A stretch of DNA of 64,000 bases from Rhizobiales bacterium CCH10-E5. Lineage in GTDB: Bacteria; Pseudomonadota; Alphaproteobacteria; Rhizobiales; Beijerinckiaceae. The stretch lies in assembly GCA_001556125.1 (NCBI GenBank), contig LSIG01000046.1, forward strand, positions 186,001 to 250,000, given 5' to 3'. Position numbers and translations under genes: made by a program. The notes beneath the pieces were generated by a model. That model was given only the letters and a program-made list of their open reading frames with translations. It made no database searches and was not told where the DNA came from. This document shows positions 42,566 through 50,863 of this stretch, piece after piece; the first letter of the stretch is position 1; each line of letters starts with the position of its first letter.

Positions 42566-43594
42566 TCACTCTCTCGCGTCCGATTTCCCGCTCACAGTCC
42601 GGCGAAAATCCTGAGGGGATCCGCCCTCCCAGCGCCGGAACGCCCGGTTGAAATGGGCCGCATCGGAATAGCCCAGTTCCATCGCGACTCCCGTGACGCT
42701 GGCGCCGGGGCGCGCGAGAAGCTCCCGGGCCTTCACCTTCCGGCAGTCGTCGACAAGGGTCTCATAGTCGGTGCCGTCGTCGGCCAGGCGCCGTTGGATC
42801 GTGCGCGCGGACTGGCCGAGGATTCCGGCCGCCTGCGGGAGTGTCACCGGCCCTTCCGGCAGGCTGGATCGGATGATGCGCTCGAGGGCCCTGCGCGTGT
42901 CGCTCGCGCCAAGCCGGATGGTCCCGACATTGGACGTGTCCTCCCGTCCACCCGGGCTTCCACCGGCGAATGCGCCCGCGCGCAGCGCGCCGGCCAGCGA
43001 CGCGCGTTGCATATGGATCCTGACCCGAGAACCGCTGCCGAACGCGACGGGCGCCTGGAACCAGTCCTCATAGACTGTACGACGGCCCTTGCAGGCATGG
43101 GGAAAGACGACCTTGTCGGGGGTCCAGTCGGCGCCGAGGAGATGGCGCAGCATGAAGACATGGAAGGCGGCCGCGCCTTCGTAGAGCAGCCAGGCCGTCT
43201 CGTCGTCGCCGATCAACCCGTGAACCATGACGGCGTCCGGTCCGTGCTTGAGAAGCTGGAGCGTGACATGCGACTGCAAGGTCGGCAGCGCGGCGATGTG
43301 GGCCTGCAGACAGGCCTCGGCGGAACGGCCGGCCGCCAGAGCATGCCCGATCGGGCCGAGCTTCGCCGCATCCGCGCTGCCCCCGAGCGATAGTCCGAGT
43401 TCGGCGACACCCAGATGCCGTGCGGCCACTTCGAGAGCATGATGGATCTGGGCGCGCGGCACGATCCGCCCGGTCTGGACATCCTCGACGCTGAGCCCGG
43501 CCCGGTTCAGGACCCGTTCCGGGGCCTCCCCGACAGCCGCTAGATGGCCCGGGAGCATGTGCAGAAGGGTCGCCCGGGCGGCCGCGCGTGACAT
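42566..43594 (-). CDS. AraC-family transcriptional regulator (OruR-like)
   Basis: A 342-residue regulator. The N-terminal ~200 residues are the arabinose_bd-type sensing domain of OruR/VirS-type regulators (MLPGHLAAVGEAPERVLNRAG onward). The C-terminus has two helix-turn-helices, the second being GVAMELGYSDAAHFNRAFRR followed by GGSPQDFRR. GGAG precedes the ATG. Its target is not evident; the nearest divergent gene region (43595-43731) leads to the 3' end of the sulfatase gene, so it may act at a distance. Confidence 0.9.
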   Translation of the reverse strand: MSRAAARATLLHMLPGHLAAVGEAPERVLNRAGLSVEDVQTGRIVPRAQIHHALEVAARHLGVAELGLSLGGSADAAKLGPIGHALAAGRSAEACLQAHIAALPTLQSHVTLQLLKHGPDAVMVHGLIGDDETAWLLYEGAAAFHVFMLRHLLGADWTPDKVVFPHACKGRRTVYEDWFQAPVAFGSGSRVRIHMQRASLAGALRAGAFAGGSPGGREDTSNVGTIRLGASDTRRALERIIRSSLPEGPVTLPQAAGILGQSARTIQRRLADDGTDYETLVDDCRKVKARELLARPGASVTGVAMELGYSDAAHFNRAFRRWEGGSPQDFRRTVSGKSDARE

Positions 43595-43731
43595 GGTGCT
43601 CTCCGACGACCGTCGACGGACAGAAAACCCGCTCCTTCCGTAGGGAAGCAGCGGGTCAACATCATGCCGATACTGCGTTGCGCCGCAATTCGAAATTGGC
43701 GAAGCTTTCAGTCCTGGCTGGCGCAGCAGCG

Positions 43732-45153
43732 TCAGTCGCCCTGGGTGAAGAAGGCGTCGTCGTTGGGAAAGACGGGGGCGGGCGCATGCCGTCCGAGATA
43801 GGATTTGAAGGTCTCCTGGAAGAACAGGGAAGGCTTCATCTCCCTGGAGAGATCGTCGATCCGCTTCTGCAACGCGGCAACCATCGGCGCGTTCTCCGCG
43901 GCGAGATTGGTCGTCTCGCCGGGGTCTTTCGCGATGTTGTAGAGCTCGACCTTCGCCGGCAGGGTCGCGCGCAGGTTCAGCTTCCAGTCGCCCTGACGCA
44001 GGGCGGCCCTGAACATCTCGACATTGTAGACGATCTCCGTGCGCGGCGAGGGCGCGCCCCGGCTGAGCGTCTGCCAGACATCGACGCCGTCGAGCGGCTT
44101 GGTGCCCGCCAGCGAAGCGCCCGCACGCGCCGCCAAAGTGGGCAGCATGTCGACGACATGCATCGGCTGGTCGACCTTGCCGGGCTTGATCCGCCCGGGC
44201 CAGTTCGCCAGCGCGACCGCGCGCGTACCGCCTTCGTCGAGCGAGCCCTTGCCGTTGCGAAGCGGCGTGTTGCGGGCCGGCAGCAGGCCCTTGGTCTCGA
44301 TCTGACCTGCGAAGGCGGCCGAGGTGACGCCGCCATTGTCGCTGTGGAAGATCACCAGCGTGTCCTCCCGCATGCCCTTGCGCGAGAGTTCGGCCAGCAC
44401 GGCGCCGATCTGCTCGTCCATGGCATTGATCATCGCCGCATAGGTCCGGCGGTTGGGATCGGCGATCGAATTGAAACGGTCGACATACTCCTTCGGTGCC
44501 TGGAAGGGCGTGTGGGGCGCCGTGAAGGCCAGATACATGAACAGCGGCTTGGCCGGATCATGCTGCCGGATATGGCGGACCGCGTCCTTCCCGAGCAGGG
44601 TGGTCACATAGCCGGGCTCGTCGAGCTTGCGGTTGTTGCGATACCAGTCGGTGACGCCGTGCACCTTGTGGGTGTTGTAGTCGATCTCGCCGATCAGCGC
44701 GCCGTACTGGTAGTCGAACCCGCGCTGCTTCGGCCAGAGCTTGCGGTCGGCATGGCCGAGATGCCATTTGCCGATGATTGCTGTGCTGTAGCCGGCTTCC
44801 TTCAGGATCTGCGGCAGCAGCTTCTCGTCGAGCGGAATCCCGTAGTTCTGCTCGGGCAGGATGACGAAGCTCTGCAGCCCGTAGCGCATCGGGTAGCGTC
44901 CGGTCATGAGAGCCGCCCGCGTCGGCGTGCACATCGGCTGGACGTAGAACTGCTCCAGCTCGGCGCCCTCGCGGGCCAACTGGTCGATCGTCGGCGTCGC
45001 GATCTCCGGGCTGCGGAAGCCGACATCGGCAAAACCGAGATCGTCGGCGACGATGTAGAGGATGTGGGGCTTGCGGGCGGTCTGCGCCTGTACAGCGACG
45101 GGCGCGAACAGGGCGAGCGCCAGACAGGCGAGGCGAAGCGGCGAACGGATCAT
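43732..45153 (-). CDS. periplasmic sulfatase (arylsulfatase family)
   Basis: A 473-residue sulfatase exported by a Sec signal peptide (MIRSPLRLACLALALFAP, cut near VQAQ). The formylglycine motif is C75-T-P-T-R79 in QPMCTPTRAALMTG. Metal ligands D37 and D38 lie in IVADDLGFAD, and GKWHLGH and HSDNGG are conserved. AAGGA precedes the ATG at 45153; a longer open frame upstream runs through the next gene and was rejected. It is followed upstream in the same direction by an outer-membrane-like protein gene, 23 bases away. A formylglycine-generating enzyme is not in the window. Natural sulfate ester unknown. Confidence 0.92.
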   Translation of the reverse strand: MIRSPLRLACLALALFAPVAVQAQTARKPHILYIVADDLGFADVGFRSPEIATPTIDQLAREGAELEQFYVQPMCTPTRAALMTGRYPMRYGLQSFVILPEQNYGIPLDEKLLPQILKEAGYSTAIIGKWHLGHADRKLWPKQRGFDYQYGALIGEIDYNTHKVHGVTDWYRNNRKLDEPGYVTTLLGKDAVRHIRQHDPAKPLFMYLAFTAPHTPFQAPKEYVDRFNSIADPNRRTYAAMINAMDEQIGAVLAELSRKGMREDTLVIFHSDNGGVTSAAFAGQIETKGLLPARNTPLRNGKGSLDEGGTRAVALANWPGRIKPGKVDQPMHVVDMLPTLAARAGASLAGTKPLDGVDVWQTLSRGAPSPRTEIVYNVEMFRAALRQGDWKLNLRATLPAKVELYNIAKDPGETTNLAAENAPMVAALQKRIDDLSREMKPSLFFQETFKSYLGRHAPAPVFPNDDAFFTQGD

Positions 45154-45176
45154 GGTGCTGTCCTTGGCGGTCGGCG

Positions 45177-45977
45177 TCAGAAGCGCGAGGTCAGCCCGAG
45201 GACCGGGCCCTGCTGGAGCGCATCGAAGATGAAACTGCCGTTGCGGTAATCGACCTTCATCGCGCGATAGCCGGCGAAGGCGGACCAGCGCTGGTCGATG
45301 GCGTATCCGACGCCGCCGAACACGTCCCATTCGTAGCGGGAGGCGCCTTTCCCGACGAAGCCGATGGTCGTCAGGTACCAGGAGGGCGTCAGGTTTAGCC
45401 GGAACCGGGCGCCGATCACGGCGTCCGCCCATTGCTCGCTCTCGCTGAGCTTGAGGGTGCCGGGCAGCAGCTGGACGCGCAGCGTGTTCTTGGTGGAGAA
45501 GCCGCGCACGCCCGCAAAGCCGTCGAGACTGTAGCTCTCGGTATCCACGAAGCGGTAGCCGGCGGCGGCGAGACCGATGAACGACGCGCTGTCGACCTTG
45601 ACGCCGGCCGGGACGCCGGCCGGAAACACGGTCTTGTTGGGCGAGATCTTCGAGGCGATGACGTCGAAGAACAGCAGATAGCGCCCGTAGCCGATTTCGC
45701 CAGCGCCCATGATGCCGCCGTCGAAATTCTTCATGACCTGGTCGAAGCCGATATCGACCTTGACCGTCGGCAACGGTGGCAGGGTCCGCATCCGGCCCTC
45801 GAGGCCGGTGGCCCAGAGATAGGCTGCGCCCTTGAAGGTCAGCGCCGGCGCCAGCGGCAAGGGGGCCGCCGGCTCTTGACGGGGCGAGGGGATATCGGCG
45901 GCGCGGGCCGCGAGGGCGGTGCCGGTCAGAACGGTGGCGGCGAATGCGCCGCGCAGGAGGGTGTTGAAGCTTGTCAT
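45177..45977 (-). CDS. outer-membrane beta-barrel-like protein
   Basis: A 266-residue exported protein with a signal peptide (MTSFNTLLRGAFAATVLTG, cut near ARAA). The body consists of alternating amphipathic strands such as GAAYLWATGLEGRM, LAAAGYRFVDTESYSLDGFAG and FAGYRAMKVDYRNG, and it ends with an aromatic residue (TSRF) as outer-membrane barrels do. It resembles small Omp25/OmpW-like alphaproteobacterial barrels. The start overlaps the previous gene by 4 bases (ATGA) and the sulfatase gene follows, so all three probably form one operon. It may admit the sulfated substrate. Confidence 0.8.
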   Translation of the reverse strand: MTSFNTLLRGAFAATVLTGTALAARAADIPSPRQEPAAPLPLAPALTFKGAAYLWATGLEGRMRTLPPLPTVKVDIGFDQVMKNFDGGIMGAGEIGYGRYLLFFDVIASKISPNKTVFPAGVPAGVKVDSASFIGLAAAGYRFVDTESYSLDGFAGVRGFSTKNTLRVQLLPGTLKLSESEQWADAVIGARFRLNLTPSWYLTTIGFVGKGASRYEWDVFGGVGYAIDQRWSAFAGYRAMKVDYRNGSFIFDALQQGPVLGLTSRF

Positions 45978-46360
45978 GGCTGCCTCGGCGCGACGCAATA
46001 GTTCCAGTAGCCGCGGGTCTTGCTGGAATCGCTCCAGAACCAGCAGAGTTCGGGTGACGGCGCCTTGGGCACCGCATTCACGGCCGCGACGGTCACGATC
46101 GCGCCGATGGTCACCCCGGCGACGACGCTGCCCCAGTACCAGGGCCGCACCGCGGGAACCGGCCTGACCGGAGCGACGACGACCGTTCGCCGGACGGTGC
46201 GCACCGGCGGCCGCCGGACGACGGTGCGGGGCGCCGTGCGGACCACCGCTGTCGCGGCCTGGGCCTCGAACAGCGGGGCGAACGGCTCGAGCGGCCCGCA
46301 GACCGTCAGGGCTGCGAGGGTGGCGACGGCGGCGCGGCGAAAGAAGCGGTCGGGGGGCAT
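45974..46360 (-). CDS. small secreted/membrane-anchored protein with C-terminal WYW/Cys motif
   Basis: A 128-residue protein with an N-terminal signal (RRAAVATLAALTVCGPL), an Arg/Val/Pro-rich linker (APRTVVRRPPVRTVRRTVVV), a hydrophobic glycine-containing helix (WYWGSVVAGVTIGAIVTVAA) and a short C-terminal segment with two cysteines (ELCWFWSDSSKTRGYWNYC). First gene of the unit with the barrel protein and the sulfatase. Similar small proteins are frequent in Hyphomicrobiales. Function unknown. Confidence 0.7.
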   Translation of the reverse strand: MPPDRFFRRAAVATLAALTVCGPLEPFAPLFEAQAATAVVRTAPRTVVRRPPVRTVRRTVVVAPVRPVPAVRPWYWGSVVAGVTIGAIVTVAAVNAVPKAPSPELCWFWSDSSKTRGYWNYCVAPRQP

Positions 46361-46506
46361 CGGCAGGCGTGAATCCAGATGGCGCAGGGGTGTCGACGCT
46401 TACCCGTCTGCTTCCTCGCGCGATTGCCATTTCGCGCCAGTCTGACGCAGAGGCAGCGGCTCGCCCGTCGCGGCTCATCCCTGGGCACGATGATAGAGTG
46501 GCCGCC

Positions 46507-48843
46507 ATGTTGAGGGATCTGTCGCGCGCCTGGCGCCAGTGGCGCTTTCTCACCCCCTGGCTCGCGCTTGTCCTGTCGGCCTTCATCCTGACCGCGATCC
46601 GCACGCAGGCGCAGATCGCCCCCGCACAGCGCGATGTCCGCGACGCCGGGCCGGCCCGCCATGTCGGCTCGCAAGCCTGTACAACCTGTCACGCCAGCCA
46701 GAGCGCCGCCTGGGCGGGCTCGCATCACGCCCATGCCATGGACCACGCCCGCCCTTCCTCGATGCGGGGCGATTTCGCCGACCGCACCGTCGAGGAGGCG
46801 GGCCGCAGGGCGCGCTTCTTCCGCGATGGCGAGGTCTATCGCGTCAACATCGAGGGGGCGGATGGCCGCCCGGCCGACTTCACGATCTCTCACAGCCTCG
46901 GTTGGGAGCCGCTGCAGCAGTATCTCGTCACCTTCCCGGATGGACGCCTCCAGATGCTGCCCTGGGCCTGGGATACGCGCAGTGCGGCCGAGGGCGGCCA
47001 GCGCTGGTTCCTGGTCTCCGGTGCCGAGGCGATCGCACCCTCGGACAGCCGCCACTGGACCCGGCTGCAGCAGAACTGGAACCATATGTGCGCCGAATGC
47101 CACACGACCGATCTGCGCAAGGGCTACGATGCGCGGGCGGATCGGTTCGAGACGCGCTGGTCCGAGCTCGCCGTTGGCTGCGAGGCCTGTCACGGCCCCG
47201 CCGGTCTTCATGTTTCATGGGCGCGCAGTGGCGCCAGCGCGGCCGATCCGCTCAAGGGCTTCGCCGCGGTCGCGCCAGCCGGTCCGGCGCGCCACTGGAC
47301 ACCGGCAACGGCCGAGACACGCCCGGCCGTCACGACCGGTCGGCCCGCAGGGGATTCCGTCGAAACCTGCGCCCGCTGTCATTCGCGCCGGGGGCAGATC
47401 GCTGCGGACTGGAGGCCGGGGCGCCCGCTGACGGAAACCCACAGCCCTGTACCTCTAGCGGCGGGGCTGTTCGAGCATGACGGGCAGATGAAGGACGAGG
47501 TCTTCAACGATCACAGCTTCAAACAGAGCCTGATGTATCATCGCGGCGTCAGCTGCACGGACTGCCATGATCCTCACAGCGGCAGGCTCAAGGCCGCGGG
47601 CGCTGCGGTCTGTTCACAATGCCATGCGCCGGCGCGCTTCCAGACAGCCGCCCACAGCGGACATGCGGACCGGGCCGGGGCGCCCGACTGCATCAGCTGC
47701 CACATGCCGGCACGGACCTATATGCAGGTCGATCGCCGTCACGACCATTCCTTCCGGATCCCCAGGCCGGACCTGACGATCTCGACCGGCATCCCCAACA
47801 CCTGCCAGGCCTGCCATGGCGACCGGACGGCGCTCTGGGCCGCCGAGGCGGTCGAGCGCTGGCACGGACCGGTCCGCAAGGGGTTCCAGACCTACGCCAC
47901 GGCCTTCCACGAGGCGCGCGCAGGCGAGCCGTCCGGCCGTGACGCGCTGCTGCGTCTCGCGGTCGACCCGGCGGCTCCGGCTCTCGCCCGCGCCACGGCC
48001 ATCGGCGAACTCGCGGCCTGGCCCGGCGCTCAGACCGATGCCGTCGGGCTGCGCGCTCTCGACGACCCCGATCCGCAGGTGCGGGCCGCCGCCATCCGCC
48101 AGCTGGAAGGGCTGCCCCGCGAGAGGCGGCTCGTCGCGGCGCCGCGCCTGGACGATCCGAGCCGGCTCGTCAGGATCGCGGCAGGCTTTCTCCTCGCGGA
48201 CCTGCCGGTGGAACTCCTCCCGCCGAAACGCCGGCCGGCGCTGGCCGAGGCGGTAGCGGCCTATGTCGCGGCGCAGGAGCTGGATCTCGACAGGCCGGAG
48301 GCCCGCGCCAATCGCGCCCAGCTCCATCTGAAGCAGGGGCGGGCCGAGGAGGCGGAGCGCGACTATCGCGCCGCGCTGCGGCTCGATCCGACGGCCGGGC
48401 TGATCGCGGCGCAATTCGCGGAGCTGCTGCGACGCACGGGCCGGGAGGATCAGGCGGAGGCCATGTTGCGCAGCGTCCTCGCGGTCGATCCCCGCTCCGG
48501 CGCGGCTCTGCATGCGCTGGGGCTCTCGCTCGTTCGCCAGAAACGGCTTCCCGAAGCCCTCGGCAGCCTCGCTCAGGCCAGCGAAGCGGAACCGGGCAAT
48601 CCCCGCTATGCCTTCGTCCATGCGGTGGCGCTGCGCTCTGCAGGCCGGGCGCAGCAGGCGCGGTCCGTCCTGGAAGCAAACCTCTCGCGTCATCCCGGCC
48701 ATGTCGACACGGCGGTCGCGTTGCTCCAGGAGGCCCTCCAGAACCGCGACCACGGCCGCGCCGCCCAACTGGCGAAACGGCTGACGGCCCTGCGGCCTGA
48801 CGACCGACGCTTCGAGGGCATTAGCCGGGACCTCAACCGCTGA
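46507..48843 (+). CDS. membrane-anchored octaheme c-type cytochrome with TPR repeats
   Basis: A 778-residue periplasmic protein anchored by an N-terminal helix (WLALVLSAFILTAI). Eight CxxCH heme sites are seen in order: CTTCH, CAECH, CEACH, CARCH, CTDCH, CSQCH, CISCH and CQACH, spread over residues about 58-440, with extra histidines such as HHAHAMDH likely as distal ligands. The pattern resembles cytochrome c554-type proteins. From about 460 there are HEAT-like alpha repeats, then at least three tetratricopeptide repeats (about 575-770). ATG 46507 was chosen since the preceding codons lack a signal. It is divergent from the sulfatase operon. Redox partner unknown. Confidence 0.88.
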   Translation: MLRDLSRAWRQWRFLTPWLALVLSAFILTAIRTQAQIAPAQRDVRDAGPARHVGSQACTTCHASQSAAWAGSHHAHAMDHARPSSMRGDFADRTVEEAGRRARFFRDGEVYRVNIEGADGRPADFTISHSLGWEPLQQYLVTFPDGRLQMLPWAWDTRSAAEGGQRWFLVSGAEAIAPSDSRHWTRLQQNWNHMCAECHTTDLRKGYDARADRFETRWSELAVGCEACHGPAGLHVSWARSGASAADPLKGFAAVAPAGPARHWTPATAETRPAVTTGRPAGDSVETCARCHSRRGQIAADWRPGRPLTETHSPVPLAAGLFEHDGQMKDEVFNDHSFKQSLMYHRGVSCTDCHDPHSGRLKAAGAAVCSQCHAPARFQTAAHSGHADRAGAPDCISCHMPARTYMQVDRRHDHSFRIPRPDLTISTGIPNTCQACHGDRTALWAAEAVERWHGPVRKGFQTYATAFHEARAGEPSGRDALLRLAVDPAAPALARATAIGELAAWPGAQTDAVGLRALDDPDPQVRAAAIRQLEGLPRERRLVAAPRLDDPSRLVRIAAGFLLADLPVELLPPKRRPALAEAVAAYVAAQELDLDRPEARANRAQLHLKQGRAEEAERDYRAALRLDPTAGLIAAQFAELLRRTGREDQAEAMLRSVLAVDPRSGAALHALGLSLVRQKRLPEALGSLAQASEAEPGNPRYAFVHAVALRSAGRAQQARSVLEANLSRHPGHVDTAVALLQEALQNRDHGRAAQLAKRLTALRPDDRRFEGISRDLNR

Positions 48844-48889
48844 AGGCGCTGTTTCGCCGATCTTTGCTCTGAAAGCGGCGCTCTGCGGG

Positions 48890-48908
48890 GGGCCCTGAAG
48901 TCGGGCCC
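48890..48908. terminator. weak hairpin between convergent genes
   Basis: GGGCCC-TGAAGTC-GGGCCC, a 6-bp GC stem, lies between the stop of the cytochrome gene and the stop of the BtpA-family gene. Possible bidirectional terminator; no U-run. Confidence 0.35.
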
Positions 48909-48957
48909 TGCCGGAACCAGGCAAGGGAAAGCGACGATCTGCGTCCTGACCGGCGTC

Positions 48958-49749
48958 CTAGGCCGTGACGCGCGCAGCATCCATGAAGCGACGGCAGAGA
49001 TCGAGATCCCAGCGCAGCACGTCGGAAGCCGCCGCGTCCTTGCGCATCAGGGCCGTCGAGACGATCACGCCGTCGGCGGCGCTCAGCGCCTCGCCGACAT
49101 TGCCGGTCGTCACGCTGCCGCCGAGCAGAATCGGCTGCTTGATTCCCGTCTCGCGGGCGCGGCGGATGCGGGACAGCGAATCCGCCCAGTCCGCTCCGGT
49201 CAGGATCAGCCCGTCGGCCCCCGTCTTCTGCGCCCATTCGGCGGCGAATTCCGGCGTCTCGGACGACATCGGCACGGCGGTGCGGTCATGCACGTCGGCG
49301 AGGATCGCGATGTCGTCGCGGCCCAGCGCGTTGCGGAAGGCGAGCGCCTGCGCGCCCATGCCGGTGCGCGGCCCCTGCGCCGTCATCGCGGCCCCGACGA
49401 AGACCTTGAGCCGCACGAAATCGGCCCCCGCCGCATGGGCGATCGAGAGCGAGGCGACCGGATCATGCGCCTCGACGATGATGCCGAGGCCGATACCGGG
49501 CACCTCGGCCCGCAGGAAGCGGGCGAGCGCGGCGGTGATGGCGAGCGAACTCGCCGCCATCGGTCCGGCCTCGCGAGTCTGGTCCTGCAGCTTGATGTAG
49601 GGAACGCCGGCCTGCGCGAAGACCCGGGCATTGGTCGCCACGTAATCTTCCAGCCAGGCCATGCTCTTGTCGCGCATCCGGCCGAAATCCGGCAGGTGCA
49701 GCGCGGCGATGACGAGGGGGCGGGCGGCGAAGACGCGGAGCGTGGTCAA
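48958..49749 (-). CDS. BtpA/SgcQ family TIM-barrel protein
   Basis: A 263-residue (beta/alpha)8 protein of the BtpA family. Conserved pieces are IAALHLPDFGR, YIKLQDQ, AGADFVRLKVFVGA, DVHDR and GLILTG, then a terminal phosphate-type loop LLGGSVTTGNV and ADGVIVSTAL. The family name comes from a cyanobacterial photosystem I factor, but most bacterial members, like SgcQ, sit in sugar or nucleoside loci and are probably aldolases or isomerases. The start is TTG 49749 with AGGAAG six bases upstream. It follows the PfkB gene by 58 bases in what is probably one operon. Confidence 0.85.
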   Translation of the reverse strand: MTTLRVFAARPLVIAALHLPDFGRMRDKSMAWLEDYVATNARVFAQAGVPYIKLQDQTREAGPMAASSLAITAALARFLRAEVPGIGLGIIVEAHDPVASLSIAHAAGADFVRLKVFVGAAMTAQGPRTGMGAQALAFRNALGRDDIAILADVHDRTAVPMSSETPEFAAEWAQKTGADGLILTGADWADSLSRIRRARETGIKQPILLGGSVTTGNVGEALSAADGVIVSTALMRKDAAASDVLRWDLDLCRRFMDAARVTA

Positions 49750-49776
49750 GGCTGGCTTCCTGGGCGGTGGGGCAGG

Positions 49777-49831
49777 GTCAGGCGAACAAGGATCAGGCGG
49801 ACAAGGATCAGGCGGACAAGGGTCGGGCAGG
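49777..49831. repeat. 15-bp tandem repeat across the 3' end of the PfkB-type gene
   Basis: Three full units of consensus ATCAGGCGGACAAGG (first copy with two mismatches) and a partial fourth span the kinase stop codon. Each unit places a TGA in the kinase reading frame, so three successive in-frame stops occur 15 bases apart. Likely slippage-derived. Confidence 0.75.
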
Positions 49832-50863
49832 CATGGGCGCGCGGGCGATGGAGGATATCAGGCGCGCCAACGCTTGGCGGCAGGCGGCGCGGTCGATCGG
49901 CAGCGCCCCGTCGGCGCCATGGCGGCTGACGATCAGCGAGGCCGAGACGGCGCCATAGGCGGCCGCAAGGACGGGGTCGCCCGTCTCGACGAGCCCGGCG
50001 AGGAAGCCGCCGCAGAAGGAATCGCCTGCGCCAGTCGGGTCGATGGTATGGGTCGGGATCACCGGCACGGCGACCGGTGCGCCGGCGGCCTTGTCCCAGA
50101 CCAGGCAGCCGCGCGGCCCGAGCTTCACCGCCGCCGTGCCGCGGCAGCGCGCTGCGGCGAGCGCCAGCGCCTGCTCGACCGGCGCGCCGGGGACGAGCGC
50201 GGCGAGCTCGATCTCGCTCGGCAGGAAGGCATCGACCTGCGCGAGGAAGGGCGAGAGATCGTCGAGGGAGAGTTCCGCCAGCTGCCAGCCGGCATCGAGC
50301 GTCACCACCATGCCGCGGCCGTTGAACAGGGGCAGCAGGTCGGCCAGCACGACCGGGCGGCTCGGCGCGCAATGGGCGCCCCGCGCGCGCAGATAGTGCT
50401 CCGGCACCTGCGCGGCGATCATCGGATGCGTGTCACGGAACTGCGAATAGGAGAGCTCGCCCCCGTCGCCGCGCCGCCGCAGATGCGCCTGCCAGTCATC
50501 GACCTGCTGGGGCGTCAGCCGGTCGGTCGGGAAGCCGGCCTGCGCCAGCTCCTCCGGGCGGCTGGTCAGCCGCTCGCTGCGGTGGCCGTCATGGTCGTAG
50601 ATGAACCAGTTGCCGCTCTCGAGCGCGACATCGACCATGACGACACCGTCGAGCGCGACGCCGTTGTCCCGCAGCCGCGCCAGCGTCTCGCGCGGGTAGC
50701 TCGCCACGGCGACGCTGACGAGGCCGACGCGCTCGCGCCAGCACAGGGCGCCGACGCTGGAATAGGCGCCATTGCCACCCACCCGCGCCAACGCGACCGT
50801 CCCGTCGGCCGAGATCACGTGATCGACCGTCAGCCCGCCCGCGGTGACGAGCTCCGGCGTCAC
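49808..50863 (-). CDS. PfkB/ribokinase family sugar kinase
   Basis: A 351-residue carbohydrate kinase. The N-terminal substrate/lid region includes GGLTVDHVI and VGGNGAYSSVGA. The C-terminal PfkB signature 2 is DPTGAGDSFCGGFLAG with the catalytic aspartate. The GTG start at 50863 overlaps the stop of the SIS gene (GTGA), so the two are translationally coupled; a longer open frame upstream was rejected. It probably phosphorylates the sugar imported by the divergent Pot-type transporter. Confidence 0.9.
   Translation of the reverse strand: MTPELVTAGGLTVDHVISADGTVALARVGGNGAYSSVGALCWRERVGLVSVAVASYPRETLARLRDNGVALDGVVMVDVALESGNWFIYDHDGHRSERLTSRPEELAQAGFPTDRLTPQQVDDWQAHLRRRGDGGELSYSQFRDTHPMIAAQVPEHYLRARGAHCAPSRPVVLADLLPLFNGRGMVVTLDAGWQLAELSLDDLSPFLAQVDAFLPSEIELAALVPGAPVEQALALAAARCRGTAAVKLGPRGCLVWDKAAGAPVAVPVIPTHTIDPTGAGDSFCGGFLAGLVETGDPVLAAAYGAVSASLIVSRHGADGALPIDRAACRQALARLISSIARAPMPARPLSA

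Noticed and set aside
48958-49749. Photosystem I biogenesis function for the BtpA-family gene
   Set aside because: The name derives from cyanobacteria; here the neighbours are a sugar kinase, an SIS protein and a DeoR regulator.
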